A stretch of 64,000 nt of DNA from Mactra quadrangularis (GCA_025267735.1 CM046293.1:13788560-13852559), one strand, 5' to 3'. Counted from the first letter of the stretch, positions 13,101-28,324 are shown. A program made the numbers and translations. Notes: a model not told the origin generated them from the letters alone.

Positions 13101-15369
13101 GTTATATTTGAATGCAAGTGCAAGTGTTTTATCCTTGAGTTTAGGTCTTGGTAAAATTTAATTTTCAAATGAAATAGGTATTCAGGTGTTCAATTATGCA
13201 TTCTTTGCTATTTGAAGGTTTTATTTTCATATTGTTACATCGGTTTGTACTAAATACCAGTCGTACTATTACAAAATGGTGATAGTCTGCGGTCGTAAGA
13301 GTGCTGTTTAAAACCACCACAGAAAGTTTATGCATGTAAACCGCTAAATGAAGATGTCAAGGCACAAAAGTTTGTAAAGGTAAAATCATTCTTCTATGAA
13401 AAGTACATTGTTGATCCCCAGTCTTCGATAATATCGCTTACTTTAAGCAACTGCCGCATTAAACTAGTAGATACTGTGGCTCGAATCTTGCTGCATTCTT
13501 TGTGAGACGTATTTTGTCAAGTACTTAAAAATCCTGAACACATGTGATTTTTCCCTCATTTAATTTGATTGTGTTAGGTGGCTTTTTAGAACCCGTCTAA
13601 TCAATGCAGTGTCATTCTCTAGCGCCCTCGTAAACTTTATAGTTTAATCTTAACTGTTTGGCTACTGATAAATATATCAATCACCATTGGAGATCAACGA
13701 GAAATAGCGTCGGAGAATCATAACACCTCGAACACAAATATGATAACATTTTCTGGATAGCGATAAATGCATCCAAATGAAACACGCTCTTGGAAAGCCA
13801 TTTGACATTCAACGGGATGAGACTGTATTGGATGCGATGGATGAGACTACATTGTGCTTAGGTAAAATTGCCATCGTTACCTGATCAGGCAAATTTTAAC
13901 TGATGCCTCTTTTATTACAATGCGCGTCCTTTCTTTGGAAGACTGTTTGTCTTATATGGTCGTTCAGTAATTTCATGCACTGCTATTATTGGTATATATG
14001 TGGTCATTTAATGATAATAAAACCTTATCACAGACTTTTGCGGTTTAGATAACATTTGATGAGGCAACAGCACTTACATTCCTTACCGTATATGACACGG
14101 CAATATATTATCAAACATATCTAGATAATAAAACTATACAATATTGAATGATTTTCAGATGAAATTGGTCGAAACACCTTTGATTTTACGGGCCCGATTC
14201 TAAGTAATCAGTCTTCTTAAATTGGTGTTAATCATAATAAGGTGTGATGTATAGTCTGCTGTCAAGATTGAAATATGACATTAAATATCTTATCAATAGT
14301 CTGAACTCATCTTAAATAAATATCACTTAGGTAATAAAATAACTGAACTAATTGCTTGACGTGCTATCTATATTTCTGTTAAGATAAGTTGCCTCACGTT
14401 GTTAACACGTATGGATAATTCTTATGGCTTATTAAAGGTTCTTTGGTTTATTAAATGTCTGTTCGTGATAATTAATTTTATTGTAAATAAATTTATTGCC
14501 TTGTTTTGCATTTAAGTAACCAATCCAATAATTCCTATGACATCCACAAACGCACAGCATGTGACAAAATTGAATAAACTCTAGGTATTGGGTCAACCCT
14601 TGTAAAAACATTTGAAGAGAGCGTGGTCTACTGGATGCGACATTTGACTAAAAATCATTGGATATCCAGTTCCACGTTGGTTTAAATTACAGCTAACACT
14701 TACCTAGTAGCTTTCTTCAGCTAAAAACTTTATTATTTAAGCGTAGTACTGGAGTTCCATAAAGCTGGCTCGAGACGTTGTAAAAACTTGCTTCGCCATT
14801 TTAAATGAATTTAATAGTATAATATTAACAACGTATTGGTATACGATAATTTTCCAATTTTTCCAAAAGGCTAAGTCTATGCCGACTATTTCTATGATTT
14901 CATAATATTAAAGGCTGTATTATTATTAAGGTTGTTGTTTGGCTGCTAGGGGATGTTATAAGATTAAATTTCTAGACAAAATACCTAATCAGAACTCTGG
15001 TATGACTGATCGATATTCACACCTTTGACTAACACCAAACGTCTAGGTTGACCGAGTAAGGTTTCACAATTACTTAAATTGACAATTTAATTGAAATAAA
15101 TTTTAAAAATCTACATCGTGAAACCTTGAAATAAAATTACTTTCGACGAATCTGTAATTTTTAATTTTTACTATAAGAAGATGAGATTAAAGTATTTTTA
15201 CGAGGATTTTAGATAGAAATAAATCTAAGTTACATGTACAATATCGGACAGTTTACGATAAAATGGACAACTGAACTGACACTGACAAGAAATCAATGTT
15301 ACAAAGACAAATGTCGATAGAGTTTTCTAGGTGATTTAAAAAAGTATTATTTCTGTAACGTGAGTCTGA

Positions 15370-15942
15370 AAAGCTCCGTAAACAGACATCATAGAGACCG
15401 GACCAATCTCCGTAAACTGACATCATGTAGACCGGACCAATCTCCGTAAACATACATCATGTAAACCTGACCAATCTCTGTAAACTGACATCATGTAGAC
15501 CGGACCAATCTCCGTAAACAGACATCATGTAGACCGGACCAAACTCTGTGTACAGACATCATGTAGACCGGACCAAACTCTGTAAACAGACATCATAGAG
15601 ACCGGACCAAACTCTGTAAACAGACATCGTGTAGACCGGACCAAACTCTGTAAACATACATCATGTAGACCGGACCAAACTCTGTAAACATACATCATGT
15701 AGACGGGACCAAACTCTGTAAACATACATCATGTAGACCGGACCAAACTCTGTAAACAGACATCATAGAGACCGGACCAAACTCTGTAAACAGACATCGT
15801 GTAGACCGGACCAAACTATGTAAACATACATCATGTAGACGGGACCAAACTCTGTAAACATACATCATGTAGACGGGACCAAACTCTGTAAACATACATC
15901 ATGTAGACCAGACCAAACTCTGTAAACATACATCATGTAGAC
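15370..15942. repeat. 34-bp minisatellite, about 17 copies (unit B)
   Basis: Expanded version of the 5,851-6,016 minisatellite. Two or three unit variants (CTCCGTAAACAGACATCATAGA, CTCTGTAAACATACATCATG and CATCGTG forms) alternate in blocks, suggesting multi-unit duplications. Minus-strand frames through it (15,253-15,895) are translations of the repeat: 34 bp times three gives a 34-residue periodic peptide. They are not proposed as genes. Confidence 0.93.
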
Positions 15943-18121
15943 TGCTGCTGTATAGGATCTCCTGACATCGTCCCAAGGTGTCATGTCATGAGATAATCTT
16001 TTTGTCTACAAAAGTATGCGTAGCTTTTATCTAGACAGAACACTTTGAATGGCATCGTTATTTCGTAATATCTACTTTAAGACATAGGTTTGTGAGATAG
16101 TTTGGTGATGGTAATATTCACAGTCTGTAATTGGACGGATAGCCGGCCTAAAGCACCGAAACATTATTCTACTTTTGAAAGTAGAGTTTTGACAGTCTGA
16201 TCGATGTGAGTCTATTTCTGCCCTACATTCGTTCTTCCATACAAACAATCGTTGCTTTTTTGCTGCTTGGAAAATCTGGATTTTTTACTGCATTTGTTCC
16301 TGTTTCAGGGTCTATTAACAATTTGTTAGGTTCCAAACTCAATAAATCTTTTTTATTTCAACTGCTTCGTTTCTTAAGTGAATGTTGTAATTGTAACACT
16401 CTTCGTGTTTTGTATTGCCGTGAAATTGTGGAAATTACCTCCGTGCACTTTTGTTATTGAAGAAAAAATATTTTAGTGTGCTTAAAGTACAGCAGCGCTT
16501 TAAGCCATGTCGTATTTTTTCTATCATAATGTTCCTTCTTTCCCTGACGTTACAATTATGTTGTTAGCTAAAATAGTTGTTGGACTTTTTATTTGAAAGA
16601 TTATTATTCTGTTAACGCGTGGTAGGGTCGTAAATTCAATCAATTTTCACCGCATTATCGTTTGGCTTTTCTCTTTAATTGTTTTAGATTGAGTCGGTGT
16701 TATTTTTTTGTAAAAAGACAAACTGTGAGATAAAGTTTCTGTACATTGAGAAAACAAATAATTTAACTATGATCCATTTCTAATTACTCGCCCCAAGGAT
16801 AACTTGTGCAATAACGACCGAGAATAAAACTTAAAACAGTTATTTGAAAGTGTAATGGGATCATTTAAATAATTTACACTAATGTTGCTAACAAAAACGG
16901 CATCTGAAGTCTTGTAAAAAAATATAAGATATTACATAAGGTGTTTAGAAAGCATGAGGGGTCATTACAAATGCGATTGAAATGACCTTGAATGATGCAA
17001 GTATTTGTTTCCGCTTTTGAACGATTGATTTTTGGGACATAGCAAATGACCTTGGAAATCTGACCTAACGGTTATTGCATTACTTAACATTCTTGTTTAA
17101 ATGAACAGTTATTTTGATTTTTCTCTGCGTCGTTTGTTTCATGTTAGGATTGTCATAGTTGACCGAGAAGAAGATTCAAAACTAGGAAGACCCTAGATTT
17201 CTAAGAATATGGATATTTCATGCTATATTTTACTTTGAATATCATATTTCATACGTATTTGAATTGTTCTTGTAATCAAAGCGCTGAAGGCACCGATTTT
17301 TTCAGTTTGATGATATTACTTTGTAAATATCTATAAAATTATTTCCACTATTAACCCTCTTTAATTTACGGCACATCGGTTATAAATATTATACCGGCAA
17401 CTAAAGTAAGTGAATAGAGAAAAGGGGCCGAAGCACATCCAATTGTAGAATATTATTAGTATAGTGATATTGTTTTTAAACTATAAAATTTATGATTTAA
17501 CCCAAACCAACTAAAATCTTTAATTTCTATATAAATTTTATTAGATAATACTTCAGTCTAGACATATTCGATTTTATTAACAAAAACGTGAAATCATTTT
17601 TATAAAGACAAACGAAATAAAGAAACCTTAAAGAACATAATTTTGCTCTTCAGTGATGGAGGAAAATACATTTGTAAATAGATAAATTAATAAAATTACT
17701 ATATGTAGATATTGAGGATTGTTTATTTGTCTGTATGCTCCAGACATGCAACATCCATTTAAATTATTTAATTGATAAATGTCATTATTTAGCGTAGCCC
17801 CTGAAGGCTGGGCTCTTAATGGAAAGATTTTTAGATCGTGCCATGGTGGGAGCAGTTATTATTTATATAATTCGTGCATCAAGACTTTTATGATCATCTA
17901 AGTGTTACATTGTGTTAAATAAGTTTTGTTATATCCCATTAATATCATGTGGTTTTATTGACGTTTAAAAAAGCATTTTAACAAATTTTTTATTAAAATA
18001 AAACTTCTTCTCCCTGTGTTTTAAATATAGACGGCAATACTTTCAGTATGTGTGAAACAGTGTAACATACCTAGGACGGATGGAATTTTAAGAAAACTAA
18101 TCATGCGCACCACAGTAATTT

Positions 18122-20642
18122 TTTTTGTAATCAAAGTTTGAGTCCTGATACCCACGACATTATACATGTTAATATGCAAAAGGCACTGCTCCAAGTCAAG
18201 TACACAATTAAAAAGTATTCACAGAACATTTATGAACCATAATATTATTTTACTCTTTTATGGACAAATAATCAAAATTATTCAACTCTGATTTGTTTTT
18301 GGTTTTTATTTTGTCTCGGAACCGTGTCGACCTTTATGTACATGTCTCTTTCTTAATTCGCCTTTAAATAGATATCTAACTTAAGACAGTATTGAAGTGA
18401 CACTAACGTACTTGTGTATAAACCCGGGTTTTTTTTAGAATTATATAAAGGATTGTAATTGTATTGATATATATGAAAAGAAGATTTAGTCAGAGACTGT
18501 TTATAGATTTGTTGTCATACTTCATACTAAGAAACATATATATCTATGATATCAATCATCCTGATGTAATCTATGTGTATAATAGTGAGTTAAAAATATA
18601 TCCGCCTGCAACGATGGCTTCTAAAAAACAGCGACGTACCGGGTTACACAGTTCATGACACAGAATTGCACTTTTTACCACGTCGTCCTTTTTTTCTTCA
18701 AAACAAAATGTGTTTTTTTTCTGCTCATTACGGCACACCTAACAATTGTTGTCAGTTTCAATATTTATGGGACTAATTAGTTGAATGATATTTTTGTTAA
18801 CACGTTGGATAGTTGTAAATTCCATCGGTGAATGATGTGGATGTTTTGTCCAAAGAATAAATGAAATCAATTATTTGTGCTAAATTAATGTAAAAAACGA
18901 AGATGGTATTAACAAATGATTAATAGTTATGTTGATATTTAATCATTTATAAGAATTAGACCAAACGTATTAAAATGTTATTATTTTTCGTTTTTTCAAA
19001 TAGCCAAATAACCGATTTCGTTATTTTTGTCACCAAAAATACTAGATCTACCAGAACTGTGTGTCCCGTGGAATGATATAGTAAATATGTAATTAAAATT
19101 AAAAAATAAATGTCTAGCTACTGTATTGTGTGTCTTTTTGAAGAGGCTTCAAGTCGTTACGTATGTTTAAAAGAAAAAATACAACACTATAGTACAAGCA
19201 AGCACATCAAATTTTCGACGCATGACATATGTCTTTAAAAGGTTTCGTAGGAAAACTCTAGGTGCTATTTATTATACGCGGGGAAACTGCACCAATTGCG
19301 TAGTAGAATACGCGCATGGTTTTGAGTCTGGTGTCACGAAAAGGTCACTGGCTCGCAATCCTACCAGGCTGATTAATACACTTCCATGAAAATTCGACAA
19401 TAATGTCGATTTCCTCTATTGATAAGGTAAATAAAGAAATGTCCGGCTTTGTGGCAGGGTAGGTAAATATTTATATAAGTTATACAGTTATACAGACAAG
19501 GGTCTGAAAAACTGCGTTAGGTTAGCTGGCCGTCGTAAAATGATATAATTATAATTTGTGTTGACGCGGCATAAAAATTAACCAAAGTGAAGCCAGTTTT
19601 CTGTTGATCAAATGGAATATTAAAAACAAATACTAATGAAGAACAAGTACAATAATTGATTGATGTACTTACGCCCATTTCATTCATAAAAATCTGAATG
19701 ATACTCGAAACATCTGCTATTGTAACTATTAGAACATATGCACTATCAACAATCATGGAATGACATTGAATTTAAGAGGACTTGACATATCATTGATGTA
19801 ATGATCTAATTCGATACTACGCTGGATGGTTTCAGAGTTCTTGCGTTGGTTTATTGTAATTTAATTACAAATGCAAGACGAGAAAACGTCGGTTTTCATT
19901 ACAAGTTGGATGGACAAGTTTGTTCTAGTTTTGAGATAGTCCAGAAATAGAAAAGAAGGTGAAATATTTCAAGATTTATGACCAAACTCGTTTTTGTTTA
20001 AGAGAAATAAACAGCTGACATTATGTAGCAGCAGTGGTCCAAATGTAGAACTCGCCCTTAGGGATCAAGATATCCAGGGCTCGATCCCAACAAAGGTCAA
20101 TGCTTATATTCTTATGCAAGAAATTAACCGATATTTTCCCCACTCTGTGTGCTGTAAGGAATCGCCTGTCTGAAGGAGATGTCAATAATCATAGGCTGTC
20201 GTACAAGATTGTAAAGTCGTCTGAACATGGATATGGAAGCAGACTTCAAACCACACTTTAACTTTTTAACATTTTAAACGTTGTGTAGCTTCTTTCCTAG
20301 TCATCTAGATTCTTTTTCTAAACTTATCATTTGAAATTCAATTCTTATGAGACAATTCTCAGACTTCTCTGTACTATTGATATGGTTAGGAAATATGGGC
20401 CATTTTAAAGTAATTATAAATATTGCATTACTTCTCTCTGGAGACTGTAATTGTGCAATTCATAATTGATGTTTGCTATTCTATTTCTTGAGATGCATGC
20501 TTTTAATTTTCAAGCTGAATTATATTACAATTGATGTATTGTTTTGCGTTTAACAGTTTTCGAGAACGTTAATTAATTTGGATACACCAACTTGGTTTTC
20601 TGAACACGAATTAAACTGCTTTATCTTGTAATAACTGAACCA
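18122..20642. repeat. Nested duplication in unit B, first copy
   Basis: About 2.5 kb, starting near TTTTTTTGTAATCAAAGTTT and ending at TAACTGAACCA. It is repeated as 20,643-23,148. Unit A has a single counterpart (about 8,205-10,708). Confidence 0.88.
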
Positions 20643-23148
20643 TTTACTTGTAATCAAACTTTGGGTCCTGATACCTACGACATTATACATGTTAATAGGC
20701 GAAAGGCACTGCTTTAAGTCAAGTACACAATTAACAAGTATTCACTGTACATTTATAAACCGTAATAGTATTGTTATTACTCCTTTATGGGCAAATAATC
20801 AACATTATTCAAATCTTATTTGTTTGGGTTTGTATTTTGTCCCGGAACAGTGCCGACCGTTTAAGTACCTGTCTCTTTCTTAATTCGCCTTTAAATAGAT
20901 ATTTATCTTAAGACAGTTTTCAAGTGACACTAACCTTCTTGTGTATAAACCCGTTCTATTTTTAGAATTATATAAAGGATTGTAATTGGCTTGATATATA
21001 TGACAAGAAGATTTAGTCAGAGTCTGTTTATAGATTTGTAGTCATACATCATAGTTCATACTGAGAAACAAATATATCTATGATATCAATCATCCTAATG
21101 TAATCTATGTGTATAATTGTGAGTTAAAAATATACCTGCAACGATGGCTTCTAACAAAAACAACGACGTACCGGGTTACACAGTTTCATGACACAGAATT
21201 GCACTTTTTACCATGTCGTCCTTTTTTTCTTCAAAATAAAATGTGTTTTTTTTTCTGCTCATTACGCCACACCTAACAATTTTGTTGTCAGCTTCAATAT
21301 TTATGGGACTAATTAGTTGAATGATATTTCTGTTAACACGTTGGATAGTTGTAAATTACATCGGTAAATAATGTGGATTTTTTGTCCAAAGAATAAATAA
21401 AACCAATTATTAGTGCTAATGTAAAAAACGAAGATGGTATTAACAAATGATTAATAGTTATGTTGATATTTAATCATTTATAAGAATTAGACTAAACGTA
21501 TTAAAATGTTATTATTTTCCGTTTTTTAAATAGCCAATTAACTGATATCGTTATTTTTGTCACCAAAAATACTAGATCTATAAGAACTGTGTGTCCCGTG
21601 GACTGATATAGTGAATATATAATTAAAATTTAAAAATAAATGTCTAGCTACTGTATTGTGTGTCTTTTTGAATAGGCTACAAATAGTTACGTATGTTTAA
21701 AAGAAAAATTACAACACTATAGTACAAGCAAGCACATCAAATTTTCGACGCATGACATATGTTTTTAAAAGGTTTCGTAGGAAAACTCTAGGTGCTATTT
21801 ATTATTCGCGGGGAAACAGGAGCCATTGCGCAGTAGAATACGCGCAAGGTTTTGAGCCTGATGTAACGACAAGATCACTGGCTCGCAATCTCACCTGGCT
21901 GATTAATACACTTCCATGAAAATTCGACAATAATGTCGATTTCCTCTATTAATAAGGTAAATAAAGAAATGTCCGGCTTTGTGGAAGGGTAGGTAAATAT
22001 AAGTTATAGACAAGGGTTTGAAAAACTGCGTTAGGTTAGCTAGCCGTCGTAAAATGATTATAATTTGTGTTGACGCGGTATAAAAGTTAACAAAAGTAAA
22101 GCCGGTTTTCTGTTGATCAACTGGGATATTATAACAAAATACTAATGAAGAACAAGTACAAGAATTGATTGATGTTCTTACGCCCATTTCATTAATAAAA
22201 ATCTGAATGATACTCGAAACATCTGCTATTCTAACTATTAGAACATATGCACCATCAACAATCATGGAATGACATTGAATTTAAGAGGACTTGACATATC
22301 ATTGATGTAATGATCTAATTCGATACCACGCTGGATGGTTTCAGAATTCTTGCGTTGGTTTATTGTAATTTAATTACAAATGCAAGACGAGAAAACGTCG
22401 GTTTTCATTACAAGTTGGATGGACAAGTTTGTTATAGTTTTGAGATAGTCCAGAAATAGAAAAGAAGGTGAAATATTTCAAGATTTATGACCAAACTCGT
22501 TTGTTTAAGAGAAATAAACAGCTGACATTATGTAGCAGCAGTGGTCCAAATGTAGGTCTCGCCCTTAGGGATCAAGATATCCAGGGCTCGATCCCAACAA
22601 AGGTCAATGCTTATATTCTTATGCAAGAAATTAACCGATAGTTTTCCCACTCTGGGTGCTGTAAGGAATCGCCTGTCTGAAGGAGATGTCAATAATCATA
22701 GGCTGTCGTACAAGATTGTAAAGTCGTCTGAACATGGATTTGGAAGCAGACTTCAAACCACACTTTAACTTTTTAACATTTTAATCGTTGTGTAGCTTCT
22801 TTCCTAGTCATCTAGATTCTTTTTCTAAACTTATCATTGGAAATTCAATTCTTATGAGACAATTCTCAGATTTCTCTGTACTATTGATATGGTTAGGAAA
22901 TATGGGCCATTTTAAAGTAATTATAAATATTGCATTACTTCTCTCTGGAGACTGTAATTGCGCAATTCATAATTGATGTTTGCTATTCTATTTCTTGAGA
23001 TGCATCCTTTTAAATTTCAAGCTGAATTATATTACAATTGATGTATTGTTTTGCGTTTAACAGTTTTCGAAAACGTTAATTAATTTGGATACACCAACTT
23101 GGTTTTCTGAACACGAATTAAACTGCTTTATCTTGTAATAACTGAACC
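20643..23148. repeat. Nested duplication in unit B, second copy
   Basis: The junction lies at ACTGAACCA / TTTACTTGTAATCAAAC (20,633-20,658), where the end of the block runs directly into a second start. The offset between copies is about 2,506-2,523 bp. After this copy the sequence resumes the A-like order (ATATATATGTCAGAGGTC). Confidence 0.88.
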
Positions 23149-26100
23149 AATATATATGTCAGAGGTCTTGTATGGTCTTGCATGGTTTGACTTTTTGTAA
23201 GCTTACATAAAAATGAATGTCAGTGTCAAATCAAAGTACTGGTAGTACTGATGGAACTGTTTTACTAAAATTGTGAAAGGCTAATCAAGACGCAACGTTT
23301 GTAAAATCTTAAAACAATTGTCCGGTTAACAGGAGTGTATGGTGAATTGTGCGACCATTAATGTCTAATAATAGCTAATATATATATATAGCTATTTAAA
23401 TTCTATTTTTAGAAACATGATTACGCTGATGGTGTTCATTCTTTCTGACTGTGATTTTAATGATATTGTCCGAGTAATCCGCACCAGACTTTGCATTATT
23501 TTTAATCGGACTTGTTCGGTTTTGTTCATAAGAACCTGTGCACATTACTAAAATTCTGCTTTTTTAACCCTGTCTGAAACCCTGATACGACACCGTCAAA
23601 ATCTAAGAAACAAATAAAACATGTTTTACAATTTTGATTTAATGTCAAATTTTTGGTATATTATCTACATTAAAGACATGCATATTGAAGGGCAGGTCAT
23701 ATAAATATTTCTTTAGACAAACTAAGCACAGTCATATTCTAGAACTAGATACTTACTTCAGTGGGCTTTCGTTCTACTAAAAAACATTAATGTCACGTAC
23801 AAATCACATGTTACCATTACACAGCTATATTTACGTCAGTCTCTTCTTGCATTCAAGCTAAATACAAGTAATGGACATCAGTGATTGATCACATTGTAAT
23901 AAAATAAGACAAACTCCATATAACGACATACTATGTTTCATTTATCAGCACAATTTTCTTCTTCAAAGTCCATGCTTTCAGGAAACTGGTACATCTATCA
24001 ATCACTATTACGAGAATGTACTAATCTGCTTTTTGCAGCCTTGAAGTGGCTCAGGGGAGATAACAAAGACCTCTTAAATAGCAATTACTGTCTGTTCCGA
24101 GGTGGGAACTCCAATTTGTTCTTGTTTTCGCTATTTCTTTGAGGTGTACTTTAATAAAAAATTCTAACAAAATTGCATCTTTTCTTTTTTGTACTGTCGT
24201 TGTGCCTGATATGTTTGCTTGCACCTTCATGCAAGAAGTATTACAAGATTTTTCTCAAGGAAAATGAGCTTTTGTGATTTTTTTCTACCATGACATTAGT
24301 TCTACCTTTTGAGCTCAATATGCGTCCTCTAATTGGACCACTGCATTTACATTTATGTCTTAATTCACTACAATTCCGCTATAAATAATTAGACAAAACC
24401 GTGCGATGTTTGATGATATTGAACTGCCAAATGTTTGATTGGACTAAAAGGGTTTATGTATTAAATTTATTTCGCTATTAAAATCAACGATTTTTGTTAT
24501 TTGGTGGTCTTTATATGGGAACTGTAATGTATATAATAATAATTATTAATTTTATAACAGCGTTTTAGTGCGAATATGCGGCATTTAAGTCTTTAGTTAA
24601 CCTCTTCTCAGGTCCCTTTTGCTAGTGATATGAAAGCTGCTCGTTCACTGATTTTAACTTACGTGTCAACTTGTCTAAAACTTTCAAAATTGTACTCTTA
24701 TTGTAACAATTTGGAAGTAGTAGGACAACACAATGCTAGTGAAAATTGATGTACAGCTATAAATGTTTGATATTTTATGTATAAAATCCTACTTCAATAG
24801 TGACAGTATAGATGCTTTTAATGAGTATGTGTGACTTCTATATAATGTATACAATCTATAGATCAGTTTACTTTAAAATTTTAAGATTGTATGTTCTCAA
24901 CACCATTTTATGGGTATATATATTTACTATATTTAAACATAAACTAAAATCTGAGAGCGAGTGATAATAATAATATTTCATAATCATAGTAATATTTATA
25001 CTTAAAGAAGGGAACCTACTAAGTAATGTAAAATAACATGCACATCTTAATAAAACCATTGCCAAATTATTTAATATATAAAACTAAAACAAAATAATAA
25101 AAACTCACAACTTCATCAGACAAAGGCCCAAGTCTTAAATAAGCATTAGATAATAATTTAAACATGCGATACATGCAATTAAGAAATTTGATGTCGATAT
25201 TTAGTCCTCCATAACTAGTTGTTAATCATGGACGATTTTGATTTATCCCATGTTGTTGTCATATATGATGGACTTAGCATTAAATATCTATATAGTTTTT
25301 CTCCTCCTACTCAAATATGTATCACGTTATAACTATAATATATGTTAGAAAATCATGGATAGTTGTCGTTGATCAGATGAAGTTTGGTTTATGTTTTGCT
25401 TAGAATTTTTACTTAATCGTTTACTCTTATTTGCTAGTCTATATATTTCACTACTTAGTAAAATTGCTTTGATTTATGGTTTATTAATGACATGTTCGTG
25501 ATCATTGTTTTTGTCAAAGTATGCTTCATTGACCGTCAATAAACGTCATTTAATAGCGTTGGCAAGTGTTAAATTCATTACAAACACATAGAGATGCAAT
25601 GTATTAGTTTTTAAAGGACAAAATCAGCAAACACTTTATATCTTGTTATCAGTTAAACACATGGACATTACCAATATAAGCATTGGTGGACAATTTTTAT
25701 CTTATGTTGAGCTTCTTGACACAAAAAAATACGCTGACAACATTCAATATGCAACAGACTAAATTTCAGTTATGAAATAAATTAATAAATAATGTTTTAT
25801 TCTTAGTATATATGATTTATTATTATAAATGTCGTTAGAAGTCAGGAACGTGGACATTTTTCACAAAATATGCATTGTGAAATCGACAAATATATTGAGT
25901 TATATCCTTGAGTGTTTTATCCTTGAGTTTAGGTCTTGGTAAAATTTAATTTGCTAATAAAATAGGTATCCAGGTGTTCAATTATGCATTCATTGCTATT
26001 TGAAGGTTTTGTTTTCATATTGTTACATCGGTTCGCACTAAATATCAGTCGTACTATTACAAAATGATGATAGTCTGCGGTCGTAAGAGTGCTGTTTAAA

Positions 26101-27515
26101 ACCACCACAGAAAGTTTATGCATGTAACCCGCTAAATAAAGATGTCAAGGCTCAAATGTTTGTAAAGGTAAAAGCATTCTTCTATGAAAAGTACATTGTT
26201 GATCCCCAGTCTACGATAATATCGTTTAATTTAAGTCATTGTGTGTCCTTCAACTAGTAGATACTGTGGCTCGAATCTTGCTGCTTTATTTGTGAGACGT
26301 ATTTTGTCAAGTACTTTAAAATCCTGAACACATGTGATTTTCACCTCATTCAATTTGATTGTTTTAGGCGGCTTTCTGGAACCCGTCAAATCAATTCAGT
26401 GTCATTCTTTAGCGCTCTCGTAAACTTGTAGTTTAACATTAACTGTTTTGCTACTGATAAATATATCAATTACCATTGGAGATCAACGAGACATAGCGTC
26501 GGAGAATCATAGCACCTCGAAAAAAAATATGGTAACATTTCCTGGAAAGCGTTAAATGGCGTCGAAATGAAACATACTCTTAGAAAGCCATTTGACATAC
26601 GACGGGATGAGACTGTGTATATTGTGCTTAGGTAAAACTGCCATCGTTATCTGATCAGGCAAATTTTAACTGATGCCTCTTTTATCACAATGCGTGTCCT
26701 ATCTTTGGAAGACTGTTTGTCTTATATGGTCGTTCAGTAATTTCATGCACTGCTATTATTGGTACATATGTGGTCATTTAATGATAATAAAACCTTATCA
26801 CATACTTTTGTGGTTTAGATAACATTTGAAAAGGCAACAGCACTTACATTCCTTACCGTATATGACACGGCAGCATATTATCAAACATATCTAGATAATA
26901 AAACTATACAATATTGAATGATTTTCAGATGAAATTGGTCGTAACACCTTTGATTTTACGGGCCCGATTCTAAGTAATCAGTCTCCTTAAATTGGTGTTA
27001 ATCATAATAAGGTGTGATGTACAGTCTGCTGTCAAGATTGAAATGTGACATTAAATATCTTATCAATAGTCTGAACTGATCTTAAATAAATATCACTTAG
27101 GTAATAAAATAACTGAACTAATTACTTGACGTGTTATCTATAATTCTGTTCAGGTGAATTGCCTCACGTTGTTAACACGTATGGATAATTCTTATGGCTT
27201 ATTAAAGGTTCTTTGGTTTATTAATTGTCTGTTCGTGATAATTAGTTTTATTGTAAATAAATTTATTGCCTTGTTTTGCATTTGAGTAACCAATCCAATA
27301 AATCCTATGACATCCACAAACGCACAGCATGTGACAATATTGAATAATTTCTAGGCATTGGGTCAACCTTCGTAAAAACGCTTGCAGAACGCGCGGTCTA
27401 GTGGTTGCGACATTTAACTGAAAAAAATATCGGATATCCAGTTCCACATTGGTTTAAATCACGGCCAAAACCTACCTGGTTGTTTTTTTTTTTCAGCTGG
27501 AAACTTTATCTATTC

Positions 27516-27806
27516 AGCTTAGAACTGGGGTTCCATACAACTGACTAGAGAAGTTGTTAAAACTTTTTTCAACATTAAACTAAAATATATTAGTGTTGGT
27601 GTTACGATAATTTTCCAATTCTTCCAAAAAAACTAAGTCTATGCTGATATCGTTTTAGCTTTTAGTACTGAAGTTCCATTAAATTGGCTCGAGAGGTTGT
27701 TAAAACTTGCTTCGCCATTAAAGTAAAATAAATTAGTATAAGATTTACAACGTATTGGTATTACGATAATTTTCCAAATCTTTCCAAAAAGGCTAAGTCT
27801 ATGCTG
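27516..27806. repeat. Local tandem duplication of about 150 bp in unit C
   Basis: Two adjacent versions of the segment from AGCTT...ACTG(G/A)(G/A)GTTCC to ACTAAGTCTATGCTGA (27,516-27,648 and 27,658-27,806). A and B subcopies have one each at this place. The two versions differ substantially, so the duplication is not very recent. Confidence 0.7.
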
Positions 27807-28290
27807 ACTATTTCTTGGGTTTCACAATATTAAAGGCTGTACTCATTATTTAGGTTGTTGTTTGGCTGCTAGGAGATGTTATAAGATTAAATTTCTAGAC
27901 AACATACCTAATCAGAACCCTCGACTATGGTACGACTGATCGGAATTTCACAATTTTGACTAACACCAGACGTCTAGGTGACCGAGTAAGGCTTCACAAT
28001 TACTTGAACTGACAATTTAATTGTAATAAATTTTAAAAATCTATATCGTGAAACCTTGATATAAAATTACTTTCGACGAATCTTCAATTTTTAATTTTTA
28101 CTGTAAGAACATGAAATTAAAGTATTTTTACGAGGATTTTAGATAGAAATAAATCTAAGTTACATGTACAATATCGGACAGTTTACGATAAAATGTTTAC
28201 GATCACTGAACTGACAAGAAATCAATGTTACAAAGATAAATGTCGATAGGGTTTTCTGGATGTTTTAAATATTTAGTCTGTAACGTGAGT

Positions 28291-28324
28291 CTAACTAATC
28301 TCCGTAAACAGACATCATGTAGAC
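28291..28324. repeat. Single 34-bp minisatellite unit (unit C)
   Basis: One unit with core CTCCGTAAACAGACATCATG, between the same flanks (GTGAGTCTAA and ACTGCTGCTGTATAGGATCT) that bracket 5 units in A and 17 in B. Confidence 0.9.

Larger units (their letters stand above)
11290..23732. repeat. Large tandem-array unit B
   Basis: Complete unit between A and C, 12,443 bp. It is colinear with A with these differences: a deletion of about 480 bp near 12,370-12,460, only one copy of the 1.3-kb block, an expanded 34-bp minisatellite, and a 2.5-kb internal tandem duplication (18,122-23,148). No gene recognised. A minus-strand frame at 21,903-22,265 (120 codons) has shorter, disrupted counterparts at 19,517-19,756 and 9,616-9,822, so it is not supported as coding. 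Confidence 0.92.

Noticed and set aside
15253..15895. Three minus-strand 66-codon frames with MFTEFGPVYMM-type repeats
   Set aside because: They are translations of the 34-bp minisatellite; copy number varies from 1 to 17 between units, so no conserved protein.
21903..22265. 120-codon minus frame in unit B
   Set aside because: Homologous frames at 9,616-9,822 and 19,517-19,756 are shorter and disrupted; no domain.
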